59,338 bases of DNA, taken from an uncultured Eubacteriales bacterium. GTDB taxonomy: Bacteria; Bacillota; Clostridia; Oscillospirales; Acutalibacteraceae. The stretch's first letter is position 1. The number at the start of each line of letters is the position of its first letter. Location: the NCBI GenBank assembly GCA_934444365.1, contig CAKSCM010000012.1:1-59338 (forward strand), given 5' to 3'. The translations under genes were made by a program, and so were the position numbers. Below the pieces are notes generated by a model. It was not told the origin of the DNA, did no database searches, and was given only the letters and a program-made list of their open reading frames with translations. This document shows, in pieces, positions 1-8,909 of the stretch.

Positions 1-1579
1 TTTGGGAATGCTTGGTCTCGTTTTTGCTCCAGACCTTTTCGCCGGTGTGGTTTTCGGAATCCTTATCGCCGTATTTTGCAAGACAAACGTCACAGGTCGC
101 CTGCTCGGTGCAGGTGGCAGTACCCCCGACATGATTGTTGCAGATTATAGTACCGTCGCGTACGATGGTGCCTAAAAGGTTTATTATTCCGTTGTTGGTA
201 AAGGTCTTGCCCTGAGGAACAATAAGGGAAGTACCCTCGGGAATGGTAAGTGTGACACTGCTGTCTAACGTTACATCCGCCGGGATAGTAGCACTGCCTA
301 TAACCTTGCCGGAAGTACCGCTTATAAGCACGCTGTTTTCAATGCTGTCGGGAGATTCGTCAAAGGTCTCCGGACCGGTGACCTCTACCCACGAGCCGGA
401 CACATTAACGCCGGCACTGCTGTAAATCGAATACCATCCGTCGCCGCCGACAGCCTTAACCAGGCTGTTTGTCAGTTTTATGGCTCCGGAGGAGCTGAGA
501 GCGTTACCGTTCGGTGTATTAGACTTTAATGTACTGTTTTCAACGGTTACGCCACCGGCCGCATACACAGCGGAATACTCGCCGAAAGCTTTGGCCTCAA
601 TATAAGCGCCGTTTGCCTTGAAGCTTTTGTCAATCCAAAGAGCGTTCGAATACTCGCTGCTCACATCAAGATTTCCGCCGTTCATAATAAAATCGGTTTC
701 TGTATACACGGCAGCGCCGTATGCGGTCGCCTTTAAGGTCGCGTCGTCTTCGACGGTAATATCGGCATTACTGATAATTCCGAATCCAAAATATCCGCCG
801 GAGCTGTCTCTTCCCTGTGCTTCAAGATAAGCGCTGTCCTGAAGCTTTATCGTAGCGCCGAATGACGCACTCAGACCGTCGACGGCGTAATCAGACTGAT
901 TTGCAGCGTCGGCCTGCAGGCAGCGAAGCTTAGCGTTATCCTTTAATAAAAGCGAGTGGGATACTTTGCTCGTGACGCCTAATCTAAGGGGCGGATAATT
1001 AGTGTTGCTGATATAGGTGACATCGGCGCCCCCCTCGAGCACACAGGTACCGTTCCACTGGCTGCTGTCGCCGGCATTTGTGGGCTGAGAAACTATAACC
1101 TTGGTATCCTTAATGGTAAGGGTGCTGAGATTATTCGTATCATTACTCTGTGTAGATCCGAGATCGTCGCTGTTAAGGGTACCGGTACCGCTTATATTCA
1201 GATTAACAGAATACAGGTGTTTAACCGTGTTGACGGTTCCATCCATTACCTCAACAACCAGCTTTGCTCCGTACGTATTTGTAATGACTACATTACCGTT
1301 TAAAGTGGCGTTGTTAAGACGTATATAAAAGGTCTTTACCGGATCGGGAGAATTGCTTCCCCACATTCTTATTTCCCTGTCGGTGGTACCGGTAAGCTCG
1401 TATACCACGCCGTCTTTACTAAGGTTAATGGCATTATCAAAAACCTTGTAATTTTCGTTTTCGGTATTAGCCATGCCAACGTCGATAACTACATCCGACG
1501 GATCGGCAGCAAAGATCTGCCCCGAAAAAATGCACAGCATCATACTCAGTGCCAAAAGCACTACTGTAACCCTTTTCAT
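1..1579 (-). CDS. Secreted surface protein, C-terminus cut by window edge
   Basis: An open frame runs leftward from an ATG at 1579 to the window edge without a stop, so about 526 residues are visible and the C-terminus is missing. The start has a GGAGGT ribosome binding site 7 nt upstream. The N-terminus is a typical signal peptide (KR, then a hydrophobic stretch, then an FAAD cleavage-like site). The body is rich in Gly, Asn, Ser, Thr and Val, with repeated short strand-turn units, which resembles a right-handed beta-helix adhesin or lyase-like fold. Near the edge there is a Cys/His-containing module (C-x2-H, then C-TEQATC-x2-C) of a kind repeated in large clostridial surface proteins. I cannot assign a substrate or a family name. 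Secretion is well supported; adhesion is inference. Confidence 0.75.
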   Translation of the reverse strand, partial: MKRVTVVLLALSMMLCIFSGQIFAADPSDVVIDVGMANTENENYKVFDNAINLSKDGVVYELTGTTDREIRMWGSNSPDPVKTFYIRLNNATLNGNVVITNTYGAKLVVEVMDGTVNTVKHLYSVNLNISGTGTLNSDDLGSTQSNDTNNLSTLTIKDTKVIVSQPTNAGDSSQWNGTCVLEGGADVTYISNTNYPPLRLGVTSKVSHSLLLKDNAKLRCLQADAANQSDYAVDGLSASFGATIKLQDSAYLEAQGRDSSGGYFGFGIISNADITVEDDATLKATAYGAAVYTETDFIMNGGNLDVSSEYSNALWIDKSFKANGAYIEAKAFGEYSAVYAAGGVTVENSTLKSNTPNGNALSSSGAIKLTNSLVKAVGGDGWYSIYSSAGVNVSGSWVEVTGPETFDESPDSIENSVLISGTSGKVIGSATIPADVTLDSSVTLTIPEGTSLIVPQGKTFTNNGIINLLGTIVRDGTIICNNHVGGTATCTEQATCDVCLAKYGDKDSENHTGEKVWSKNETKHSQ

Positions 1580-1610
1580 GTTTTACCTCCCATGATTTTT
1601 ATCGATTGAT

Positions 1611-1639
1611 ATTTTATCACATTCAGGCTGTTTTTGCAA
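1611..1639 (-). promoter_or_regulatory. Sigma-A type promoter of the surface protein gene
   Basis: On the minus strand TTGCAA (1634-1639) and TAAAAT (1611-1616) are separated by 17 nt and lie about 32 nt upstream of the start codon. Confidence 0.55.
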
Positions 1640-1819
1640 CCGATTTAAGGCAAACACAAAAAATTTTACAGACAAACAGCATCACATAAAAACGACAAAA
1701 AAGGATCGCAAAACATACCGAAAAACACGCTTGCGATACAGCCGGTAAAGCCGCTGTCGGGGCAGCGGATTATGTCTCGTGTAATGATAAAAGATAATCT
1801 AAAAAAATGATAATTAAAA

Positions 1820-1864
1820 TTCAAAAACAAAACCGCCCCGACGACCAATGATCATCGGGACGGT
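1820..1864 (-). terminator. Intrinsic terminator of the groES-groEL operon
   Basis: A stem of about 13 bp (arms within 1832-1864) is followed on the minus strand by TTTTGTTTTTG. It lies 40 nt past the groEL stop. The rest of the 1580-1904 gap holds only the promoter of the surface protein gene. Confidence 0.85.
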
Positions 1865-1904
1865 TAAAGCATTATTTATTAAAGCTGTTTACAGGAAAAC
1901 GGAA

Positions 1905-3548
1905 TTAATACATTCCGGCGCCGCCTGCTGCCGCCGCGGCCGCTGCTGCAGCATTTGCCGCTGCCGCATCCTCTTTCTTTTCGGCTATAAGACTCTCGGT
2001 TGTAAGAACCATCGCCGCTACCGAGGAGGCATTCTGAAGGGCCGAACGGGTAACCTTGGTAGGATCGACTATTCCGGCCTTAAACAGATCAACATACTCC
2101 TCGCTGTAAGCATTGAAGCCGTAGTTGATACCGTCGTGAGCGCGGACGTTGTTTACAATAACCGAGCCCTCAAGTCCGGCGTTGAAAGCGATCTGGCGCA
2201 TCGGCTCCTCAAGGGCCTTTGCAACGATCTTGACACCGGTACGCTCGTCGCCCTCGACCGACTCGAGCAGCTTTTCAACATCGGGCAGAACGTTTATAAG
2301 AGCCACGCCGCCGCCGGCGACAATGCCCTCCTCAACCGCCGCCTTGGTTGCCGAAAGAGCGTCCTCAATGCGGAGCTTTTTCTCCTTCATCTCAACCTCG
2401 GTTGCCGCACCGACCTTAATGACCGCTACGCCGCCCGAAAGCTTGGCAAGGCGCTCCTGGAGCTTTTCTCTGTCGTAATCGGAGGTGGTGGTCTCTATCT
2501 GAGCGCGGATCTGACCGACCCTCGCCTTTATCTCGTCGCTGTTGCCGGCGCCGTCTACGATAATGGTGTTTTCCTTTGTAACCTTGACCTGACGTGCACG
2601 ACCGAGCTGGGCAACGGTGGTGTCCTTAAGCTCAAGTCCGAGATCGGCGGTAATAACCTGACCGCCGGTAAGGGTGGCAATATCGTTGAGCATTTCTTTT
2701 CTTCTGTCGCCGAACCCCGGAGCCTTTACGCAAACACAGGTAAAGGTACCGCGGAGCTTGTTGACAAGAATGGTAGCGAGAGCCTCGCCCTCAACATCCT
2801 CGGCGATAAGTATAAGCTTCTTGCCCGACTGTACTATCTGTTCAAGCAGGGGAAGAATCTCCTGAATGTTGCTTATCTTCTTGTCGGTTATAAGAATGTA
2901 CGGATCGTCAATGACGGCCTCCATCTTATCGGTATCGGTTACCATGTAGGGAGAAATGTATCCGCGGTCGAACTGCATACCCTCGACAACCTCGCACGAG
3001 GTCTCGGCGGTTTTTGATTCCTCAACCGTAATGACGCCGTCGGCCGTTACCTTTTCCATAGCCTCGGCAATGAGCTTGCCTATGGTCTCGTCGGCAGCCG
3101 AAACGGTACCTACACGGGCAATATCCTCGGTGCCAGAAACCTTCTGGGAATTCTTTTTAAGTCCCTCGACCGCAACGTCGACAGCCTTCTGAATACCCTT
3201 TTTGACGATCATGGGGTTGGCGCCCGACGTAACGTTCTTCATGCCCTCGCGAACAAGAGCCTGAGCGAGCAGCGTCGCGGTGGTAGTACCGTCGCCGGCG
3301 ATATCGTTGGTCTTGGTTGCTACCTCTTTTACAAGCTGTGCGCCCATGTTCTCAAACGGATCCTCAAGCTCGACCTCTTTTGCTATGGTTACACCGTCAT
3401 TGGTTATAAGGGGAGCGCCGTATTTTTTATCAATAACAACGTTACGACCCTTAGGTCCCAAGGTTACCTTTACGGTATCCGCAAGCTTATCCACACCGGC
3501 CTGAAGCGCTTTTCTTGCTTCCTCGCCGAAAATTACATCCTTTGCCAT
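1905..3548 (-). CDS. groL: Chaperonin GroEL (Hsp60)
   Basis: This encodes a 547-residue chaperonin of normal family length that forms the double-ring folding chamber with GroES. The sequence shows the family N-terminus (AKDVIFGEEARKAL), the nucleotide-binding GDGTTTA segment near residue 86, and the intermediate and apical domains in the usual order. The C-terminal tail is an alanine run ending GGAGMY instead of the usual Gly-Gly-Met repeats. The start has GGAGGT 10 nt upstream and lies 42 nt after groES, so the two genes form one operon. It is the downstream gene of a CIRCE/HrcA-controlled heat-shock operon. Confidence 0.98.
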   Translation of the reverse strand: MAKDVIFGEEARKALQAGVDKLADTVKVTLGPKGRNVVIDKKYGAPLITNDGVTIAKEVELEDPFENMGAQLVKEVATKTNDIAGDGTTTATLLAQALVREGMKNVTSGANPMIVKKGIQKAVDVAVEGLKKNSQKVSGTEDIARVGTVSAADETIGKLIAEAMEKVTADGVITVEESKTAETSCEVVEGMQFDRGYISPYMVTDTDKMEAVIDDPYILITDKKISNIQEILPLLEQIVQSGKKLILIAEDVEGEALATILVNKLRGTFTCVCVKAPGFGDRRKEMLNDIATLTGGQVITADLGLELKDTTVAQLGRARQVKVTKENTIIVDGAGNSDEIKARVGQIRAQIETTTSDYDREKLQERLAKLSGGVAVIKVGAATEVEMKEKKLRIEDALSATKAAVEEGIVAGGGVALINVLPDVEKLLESVEGDERTGVKIVAKALEEPMRQIAFNAGLEGSVIVNNVRAHDGINYGFNAYSEEYVDLFKAGIVDPTKVTRSALQNASSVAAMVLTTESLIAEKKEDAAAANAAAAAAAAAGGAGMY

Positions 3549-3590
3549 AAAAAATTACCTCCAAACAATTAAAAAAGCTTAAATACCAAA

Positions 3591-3875
3591 TTATTCGACA
3601 ACCGCAAGAATGTCGCTCTGGCGTACGATTGTGTATTCCTCGCCGTCAAACTTTACCTCAGTGCCGGAATACTTGCCGGTTATAACCTTATCGCCGACCT
3701 TTACATACATCGTTATTTCGTTTCCGTCAACGTTGCCGCCCGGGCCTACCGCCACTACTTCGGCGATCTGGGGCTTCTCCTTGGCGGAGCCGGCAAGAAT
3801 TATGCCGCTTTTGGTTGTTTCCTCGGCTTCGACCGTCTTTACCACTACACGGTCTGCAAGGGGTTTAATAGTCAT
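3591..3875 (-). CDS. groS: Co-chaperonin GroES
   Basis: This is a 94-residue GroES lid subunit starting MTIKPLADRVVV and containing the mobile-loop region (TTKSGIILAG) and the conserved VGPG segment. I chose the ATG at 3875 because it has GGAGGA 8 nt upstream and matches family length. The longer upstream extension of the frame runs through the CIRCE operator and the promoter and is not coding. It is the first gene of groES-groEL. Confidence 0.97.
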   Translation of the reverse strand: MTIKPLADRVVVKTVEAEETTKSGIILAGSAKEKPQIAEVVAVGPGGNVDGNEITMYVKVGDKVITGKYSGTEVKFDGEEYTIVRQSDILAVVE

Positions 3876-3916
3876 TTTATATTCCTCCCGAAACAAATTA
3901 TAGGTTAAAAGTATGT

Positions 3917-3943
3917 TTAGCACTCTTTGCTCCCGAGTGCTAA
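3917..3943. promoter_or_regulatory. CIRCE operator (HrcA binding site)
   Basis: A perfect inverted repeat TTAGCACTC-N9-GAGTGCTAA matches the CIRCE consensus exactly. It lies between the groESL promoter and groES, which is where HrcA represses heat-shock operons. Confidence 0.97.
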
Positions 3944-3948
3944 TTATT

Positions 3949-3976
3949 ATTATAGCCACTCATTTTGAAAAATCAA
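3949..3976 (-). promoter_or_regulatory. groESL promoter
   Basis: The minus strand has TTGATT (3971-3976), a 16-nt spacer and TATAAT (3949-3954), immediately upstream of CIRCE. Confidence 0.85.
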
Positions 3977-4089
3977 CCCCTTTTTCCAAAATTAATAAAT
4001 TATTTAAAATTAAGGCAACAATAAAACCTACACGGCGAAATTACACTTTAATTTTAAATTCGATAATCGAGCATCCGTCCGACATTCTC

Positions 4090-4136
4090 ATAAAAACGAA
4101 AACTCCCGGCAAAACGTTTAACGCTTAATGCCGGGA
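4090..4136 (-). terminator. Terminator after the DUF378 gene
   Basis: The inverted repeat TCCCGGCA/TGCCGGGA (4104-4111 and 4129-4136) is followed on the minus strand by GTTTTCGTTTTTA. It lies about 50 nt beyond the DUF378 stop. Confidence 0.75.
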
Positions 4137-4184
4137 TAAAAACCGTTGTTTTTTTTTGATGAAAATTCAAATCATTAATTGCAA

Positions 4185-4415
4185 TCAGTCTCTTCGTATT
4201 TCGTTCGAGCCGCTTAAAACATCCTCGCGTTCTCTGAACAAAAGCGATATACACCATACAGCCGCCAGTCCCACAAGGGTGTAGATTATTCGGGCGATTA
4301 CGGAATCCTGTCCGCCGAAAATCCAAGCGACTATATCAAACTTAAAAAGTCCCATACTTCCCCAGTTGAGTCCGCCGATTATGGCAAGTATAAGGGCTAT
4401 TCTGTCAAGCACCAT
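4185..4415 (-). CDS. DUF378 small membrane protein
   Basis: This 76-residue protein has the DUF378 (YuzA-like) pattern: a first membrane helix with ALILAIIGGLNWG, a short polar turn, and a second helix around IIYTLVGLAAVW, followed by a charged tail. The glycine-asparagine-tryptophan motif in the first helix is diagnostic for the family. Function is unknown. The start has AAGGAG about 12 nt upstream, which is long; a GTG three bases downstream is an alternative. It is a single-gene unit with its own terminator. Confidence 0.85.
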   Translation of the reverse strand: MVLDRIALILAIIGGLNWGSMGLFKFDIVAWIFGGQDSVIARIIYTLVGLAAVWCISLLFREREDVLSGSNEIRRD

Positions 4416-4523
4416 TTAAAAATTCAGCTCCTTTGCAGTGTGCTGATGATATTATTGCCCGAAAATCTTTTTTTATTCGCCCTGCTTATCCGCAATTTCG
4501 TTTTTAAGAATTTTTGTTTTATA

Positions 4524-4552
4524 TTGTGAAATTTCAAATATTGTTGTATAAT
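4524..4552 (+). promoter_or_regulatory. Promoter of the flavin-reductase-like gene
   Basis: TTGTGA (4524-4529), a 17-nt spacer and TATAAT (4547-4552) lie about 52 nt upstream of the start codon. Confidence 0.65.
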
Positions 4553-4604
4553 ACCTCACGAAAAGACATAGGCTTTTACAAACACAAAAAGGGGCGTGCG
4601 ATAA

Positions 4605-5108
4605 ATGCCGTTTGAAGAGATATCCGTAAAAGACATAAAAGAAAATTTTATCAAATTAATAGCCGATGATTACATGCTCATAACGGCCGGAAATACCGAC
4701 AGCTTCAACACCATGACCGCCTCCTGGGGCGGTGTGGGCGAAATGTGGGGATACGATGTTTCTATAATCGCCGTTCGCCCGACAAGGTACACCTTCGGCT
4801 TTTTGGAGGAAAGCGATTTTTACACCCTTTGCTTTTTCGATAAGGAAAAGGGCAAAAAGGTGCACGCCGTATGCGGTTCAAAAAGCGGAAGGGATGTAAA
4901 TAAGGTCTCTCTTGCCGAAATAACCCCATTTTCAATAGGCGATTCGGTCGCCTTTGAGGAGGCGAGAATAGTAATGCTCTGCCGTAAGCTTTACACACAC
5001 CTGCTCGATCCGGACCGTTTTCTCGATCCCACAATAGAAAAGTGGTACAAGAACGATTATCACAAAATATACGCCGGCGAGATTATAAAAACACTTATAA
5101 GGAAATAA
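4605..5108 (+). CDS. Flavin reductase-like domain protein
   Basis: This 167-residue protein resembles the FMN-binding split-barrel flavin reductase/flavoredoxin family. It has a TAGNTDSFNTMTASWGG segment at residues 27-43, matching the family pattern of a start strand followed by N-x-M-T-x-SWGG, and RPTRYT near residue 58, where the flavin phosphate is usually held. It is expected to be cytoplasmic and to bind FMN; the redox partner is unknown. Transcription is likely monocistronic, with a promoter at 4524 and a terminator at 5163. Confidence 0.85.
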   Translation: MPFEEISVKDIKENFIKLIADDYMLITAGNTDSFNTMTASWGGVGEMWGYDVSIIAVRPTRYTFGFLEESDFYTLCFFDKEKGKKVHAVCGSKSGRDVNKVSLAEITPFSIGDSVAFEEARIVMLCRKLYTHLLDPDRFLDPTIEKWYKNDYHKIYAGEIIKTLIRK

Positions 5109-5162
5109 AATTTTGCTAGTCTGAAAGACCGGCGGAATAAAAATCATCAAACAAACGAAAAA

Positions 5163-5189
5163 GGGCTGTAAAACCGCATTTTACAGCCC
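5163..5189. terminator. Bidirectional terminator
   Basis: An 11-bp perfect stem (GGGCTGTAAAA with its complement) around a CCGCA loop is followed by CTTTTATTTTT on the plus strand and by a T-rich stretch on the minus strand. It serves the convergent flavin-reductase-like and deaminase genes. Confidence 0.85.
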
Positions 5190-5207
5190 CTTTTATTTTT
5201 CAAAAAA

Positions 5208-5708
5208 TCAATAGCCGAAACGGCCCTCAATTGATTCGTCGTTGAATATCCAGTCGCGGACGATTATTTTTTCGTATTCGGTATCCGAACGTCTTATTAT
5301 AACCTTGTCAATGCCGGCGTTTATTATCATCCGTTTACACATAGAACATGACGAAGCATCCGGAATTATCTGTCCCGTTTTGGCATCCCGTCCGACAAGA
5401 TAAAGGGTGCTTCCTATCATCTCGGCGCGCGACGCGTTTATTATGCAGTTGGCCTCTGCATGCACCGAACGGCAAAGCTCATAGCGTTCTCCTCTCGGAA
5501 TATTCATGCTTTCCCTGATGCACACACCCATATCTATGCAGTTTTTGCGGCCGCGCGGCGCACCGGAGTAGCCCGTAGCTATTATCTGGTCATGCCGCAC
5601 TATTATTGCACCGAAATTCCGCCGTAAGCAGGTCCCTCTCTCAAGCACCGTAGCCGCAATATCAAGATAATAATTATTCTTGTCAATTCGTTTGTACTTC
5701 CCGTCCAT
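5208..5708 (-). CDS. dCMP deaminase family protein (ComEB-like)
   Basis: This zinc-dependent cytidine/deoxycytidylate deaminase family enzyme probably deaminates dCMP to dUMP, feeding thymidylate synthesis. The zinc motif HAEAN (His ligand and catalytic Glu) and the later SCSMCKR (PCxxC-type Cys ligands, here with Ser in place of Pro) are both present, as is the N-terminal GAIIV-x(6)-ATGYSGAPRG segment. The full frame starts at 5723, but I chose the ATG at 5708 (MDGKYKR) because GGGGG lies 6-10 nt upstream, giving 166 residues. It has its own promoter at 5777-5805. Confidence 0.88.
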   Translation of the reverse strand: MDGKYKRIDKNNYYLDIAATVLERGTCLRRNFGAIIVRHDQIIATGYSGAPRGRKNCIDMGVCIRESMNIPRGERYELCRSVHAEANCIINASRAEMIGSTLYLVGRDAKTGQIIPDASSCSMCKRMIINAGIDKVIIRRSDTEYEKIIVRDWIFNDESIEGRFGY

Positions 5709-5776
5709 AACAATCCCCCGCAAAAGATTTTTCCGGCCGCGCTTAAAATGTCGGTTTTTGCCGTTTTTATATTTTT

Positions 5777-5805
5777 ATTATATTTCATTGCAGCCGGCTT
5801 TTCAA
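5777..5805 (-). promoter_or_regulatory. Promoter of the dCMP deaminase gene
   Basis: The minus strand has TTGAAA (5800-5805), a 17-nt spacer and TATAAT (5777-5782). Confidence 0.75.
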
Positions 5806-5831
5806 GTACCGATTGCACGGTCGATGTGTTT

Positions 5832-7181
5832 TTATAAATACGAATTGATTATCGCCATTACCTCACGCACCCAGTACCCCGGCAAAAAGTACCAATCGGT
5901 CGCACAGGGGATTGACCGGGCGTTGTTTATCCCCACAGTTTTAAGCTCCCTCGCACATCTGTACTCGTGGAAAAAATCGGTCGCCACAACAACATTTTCG
6001 GACAACGAATTTTTCCTTATAACATCGCTTGAAAACCGCATATTCTGACGGGTATTAAGAGAATTTTCCTCGGTGTATATCCTGCTTTGGTCGATACCGT
6101 GCTTTTCGACAAGATACTTTTTCATAACAAAGGCTTCGGTATACTGCTCGTTTGTGCCCTTTGATCCCGATACAACGCAAAGACTGTCCGGATTATCTTT
6201 TAAGTATACGGCCGCTTTGTCGAGCCGGCGCGAGAGCATTAAGCTCGGCTGATCCCCCCGTATCTGTGCGCCGGCGACAATTACGGTAGAACCCTTTGTC
6301 TCCCCTTCCGGATAAAGGGTCGCCGAACGTATCATAAAAAACGAAATAATAATAAAGACGGCGGCGCATATGCACGCTACGGCTTTAAAGGCTATAAAAA
6401 AAGCTTTTCTTATTCTTTTGGCCGAAAAATACCGGTTGATCCGATCGTGAAAAGCAAAATAAAAAAACATTGCCGCCGATGCTAAACACCCGACGTATAC
6501 TCCCGGATGCACCACCGAAACCGCCGCCGGTAGCAGCGTCCAAAAAAACAAAACGGCGCTTATAACCGCTATTATCCGGTACAAAACCGCCTTGCCGCTT
6601 TTTTTATCGGCCTGCTCCTTCGGTTCATTAAAAGATTCCTGCCCGCCGGCAAAAGCCGGGGTTTTCGACACGCCTGCCGGTGATATAAGCTTTTTAAAAT
6701 ACAAATTGCGGTCAAGCAGTAAAAAAAGCGGTATTCCTATAACCAGGCATACGCAAAGCTCGCCGAGGGCCACCCATGCCGCCGTCGGCAAAAAGGCTGC
6801 TATTCCGGCGTCGGGAGTCAAAAAGGTTATCTCGCCGCCTATTATTATTCCGTTTACAACGGCCGGCATAATAAAGCTCGGCAGCGGAATTCCTTTTACC
6901 CTTACATTCCTGAGCAAATACCCGAACACACCGGCCAAAGCGGTGGCAAGGGTTCCGAAAATAACATCAACAATCCCGTACGGACTGAAAATATTCGCAA
7001 TAAAGCAGCCGAGGGAAAGCCCGACTACCGCCTCCGGACAAAAAACAGCAAGTACATTAAGGGCCTCCGATACCCTGAACTGAACCTGCCCGTAGGATAT
7101 TGCGCTGAGCGCTAAAGTCGAAGCGGCATATACCGCCGCAATCACCGCCGTCATAGCTGTTTTTCTGATTTTAAATCTCAT
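5832..7181 (-). CDS. QueT queuosine-precursor transporter fused to YdcF/DUF218 domain
   Basis: This 449-residue protein joins two domains usually found separately. Residues 1-165 match QueT, the membrane S component of an ECF importer for queuosine precursors: several hydrophobic helices, the FRVSEALNVLAVF segment and the FSPYGIVDVIFGT loop. After a polar linker (about 170-198) there are further membrane helices and then a DUF218 (YdcF/SanA-like) domain at about 300-449, with VIVAGAQIRG at its start and EENSLNTRQNM and ATDFFHEYRC, the SxxT-x-E-N and H segments typical of the family. There is no good ribosome binding site at the ATG at 7181; a GC-rich hairpin sits just upstream. Promoter at 7249-7277. 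The frame is intact across the junction, so this is a fusion and not an artefact of the reading. Confidence 0.85.
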   Translation of the reverse strand: MRFKIRKTAMTAVIAAVYAASTLALSAISYGQVQFRVSEALNVLAVFCPEAVVGLSLGCFIANIFSPYGIVDVIFGTLATALAGVFGYLLRNVRVKGIPLPSFIMPAVVNGIIIGGEITFLTPDAGIAAFLPTAAWVALGELCVCLVIGIPLFLLLDRNLYFKKLISPAGVSKTPAFAGGQESFNEPKEQADKKSGKAVLYRIIAVISAVLFFWTLLPAAVSVVHPGVYVGCLASAAMFFYFAFHDRINRYFSAKRIRKAFFIAFKAVACICAAVFIIISFFMIRSATLYPEGETKGSTVIVAGAQIRGDQPSLMLSRRLDKAAVYLKDNPDSLCVVSGSKGTNEQYTEAFVMKKYLVEKHGIDQSRIYTEENSLNTRQNMRFSSDVIRKNSLSENVVVATDFFHEYRCARELKTVGINNARSIPCATDWYFLPGYWVREVMAIINSYL

Positions 7182-7248
7182 TTCAACGCCGATTTTTTAG
7201 CGGCCGCCCGGCCGCCTTTTAAAATACCTTTCCAAAATATTTTTTATA

Positions 7249-7277
7249 ATTATACATTACATACGAAACTATTACAA
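7249..7277 (-). promoter_or_regulatory. Promoter of the queT-DUF218 gene
   Basis: The minus strand has TTGTAA (7272-7277), a 17-nt spacer and TATAAT (7249-7254). The leader of about 60 nt contains a GCGGCC/GGCCGC hairpin but no recognisable preQ1 riboswitch. Confidence 0.65.
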
Positions 7278-7421
7278 GCGTAATTCATATTATTAAATGT
7301 CCGTTTATGTATTATTGTGTTGCACCTAAGGTACATTGAGAAAAACACAGGTTGCGCCGGATATATAAAATCCGTGTGCGACACTTATTAAACGGCAAGA
7401 ATCGAATTGGAGTGATATTTT

Positions 7422-8705
7422 TTGAACAACCTGAAAATCGGCTCAACCGGTACCGAAACCTACATATTGCAGTCCGCTTTAAACCGCTCGGGACATAATA
7501 TCGCCGTAGACGGAATATTCGGAGAAAAAACTCTGCACGCTATAAAGCAATTTCAGATAGAACACGGGCTTTCTCCCGACGGAATTGCCGGACCCAAAAC
7601 CGCCAAAAAGCTTGAAGACTATATAAGGGGCTTTACACGTCACACCGTCGTACGGGGGGATACACTTTATTCGGTTGCAAAGGAGCATTCGACCTCGCCC
7701 GCGGCTATTGCAGCCGCAAACCCAAATGTAATGCCGGGCAACTTAAAGATAGGATCGGTCCTTACAGTCCCATATTCGTTTCCCGTTGTAATGACCGACG
7801 TTCCCTACACCTACGAGCTCACCTCCCTCATCATCCGGGGCATACTCGCAAGGTACCCGTCGGTTAAGGATCGCTCTGCAGGTCAGAGTATTATGGGCAG
7901 ACCGCTTACCGTCATGAGTATCGGCGAAGGAAATAAAACTCTTTTTATCAATGCATCTCACCATGCAAACGAATGGATAACCACCCCGACGGTTCTTAAA
8001 TTCTTTGAGGAATACTCGTCGGCTGCCACCTTCGATAAACCCATTTACGGTTTAAGCGCAAAGATGCTGTTTTTATCCTCAAGGCTTGTAATGCTGCCCC
8101 TTGTAAACCCCGACGGGGTTGATCTTGTAAACGGGATAATATCAAACGGAAAATATTACGACGGAGCCAAAATGATATCGTCCGACTATCCCGATATTCC
8201 CTTCCCGTCGGGCTGGAAAGCAAATATTGCAGGAGTGGATCTTAATTTACAGTATCCGGCCGACTGGGAGCTCGCGCGAGAGATAAAATACGCCCAGGGG
8301 TACACCTCTCCTGCTCCGCGCGATTACGTCGGCCCGGCTCCCCTTTCGGCCCCCGAAAGCACCGCCGTATACAATCTTACAAGATCAAACGACTTCGCCG
8401 TTACGCTGTCGTACCACACCCAGGGCAACATTATATACTGGCGGTTTAAGGATATGCTGCCCAAGGGGTCGTTCGAGCTTGGAAAGCTCCTTGCCGATAA
8501 AAGCGGATATCCCCTTGCAAAAACGCCGTATGCCTCATCAAACGCCGGATACAAGGATTTTTTCATTCTCGACTACAACCGCCCGGGCTACACGATCGAG
8601 GCGGGCTTTGGGCAAAATCCCCTGCCGATATCGCAATTTGACGGCATTTATGCGGCCAATGCCCCCCTTATGTCTCAGGCCCTCGCATGGGTCGCCGGAG
8701 AATAA
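7422..8705 (+). CDS. M14 peptidoglycan endopeptidase with PGBD and LysM domains
   Basis: This 427-residue protein carries a peptidoglycan-binding domain (about 8-65), a LysM domain (about 74-118) and an M14 zinc carboxypeptidase-type domain (about 128-427). The zinc ligands are visible as H181-A-N-E184 and H332, and the catalytic Glu as E393 in YTIEAGFG. This is the layout of gamma-D-glutamyl-L-diamino acid endopeptidase I, which cleaves the peptide stem of spore cortex or cell wall. It has no classical signal peptide, in line with a spore or mother-cell role. The start is TTG at 7422, chosen because GGAG lies 9 nt upstream and no ATG is available nearby. Confidence 0.92.
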   Translation: MNNLKIGSTGTETYILQSALNRSGHNIAVDGIFGEKTLHAIKQFQIEHGLSPDGIAGPKTAKKLEDYIRGFTRHTVVRGDTLYSVAKEHSTSPAAIAAANPNVMPGNLKIGSVLTVPYSFPVVMTDVPYTYELTSLIIRGILARYPSVKDRSAGQSIMGRPLTVMSIGEGNKTLFINASHHANEWITTPTVLKFFEEYSSAATFDKPIYGLSAKMLFLSSRLVMLPLVNPDGVDLVNGIISNGKYYDGAKMISSDYPDIPFPSGWKANIAGVDLNLQYPADWELAREIKYAQGYTSPAPRDYVGPAPLSAPESTAVYNLTRSNDFAVTLSYHTQGNIIYWRFKDMLPKGSFELGKLLADKSGYPLAKTPYASSNAGYKDFFILDYNRPGYTIEAGFGQNPLPISQFDGIYAANAPLMSQALAWVAGE

Positions 8706-8751
8706 CAAAGCGGTAATAAAAACACCGCCGCAAAATCTCCGTAAATAAAAC

Positions 8752-8797
8752 TAAAAATACCGATATCCTCTGCAAAACAAGCAGATGTATCGGTATT
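8752..8797. terminator. Bidirectional terminator
   Basis: Inverted repeat AAAATACCGATA/TATCGGTATTTT with an inner CTCTGC/GCAGA pairing and T-runs on both sides, located between the convergent endopeptidase and Cys-rich protein genes. Confidence 0.85.
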
Positions 8798-8909
8798 TTT
8801 TCTTTGTTGTTTCCCAATGAAAGGATAGTGCTTAAAGGTTAACCGTTATCCTCTCTGATAAAACCACCGTATTGCATTCGCCGGGGTGTTGCTTTATTAA
8901 AACACCGCA

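Noticed and set aside
1848..3017. 389-codon open frame opposite groEL
   Set aside because: It is a shadow of groEL on the other strand with no ribosome binding site; long antisense frames are common over GroEL genes.
7182..7248. preQ1 riboswitch upstream of the queT fusion
   Set aside because: The leader has a GC-rich hairpin and an A-run, but the loop is only four bases and lacks the conserved preQ1 class I or II residues.
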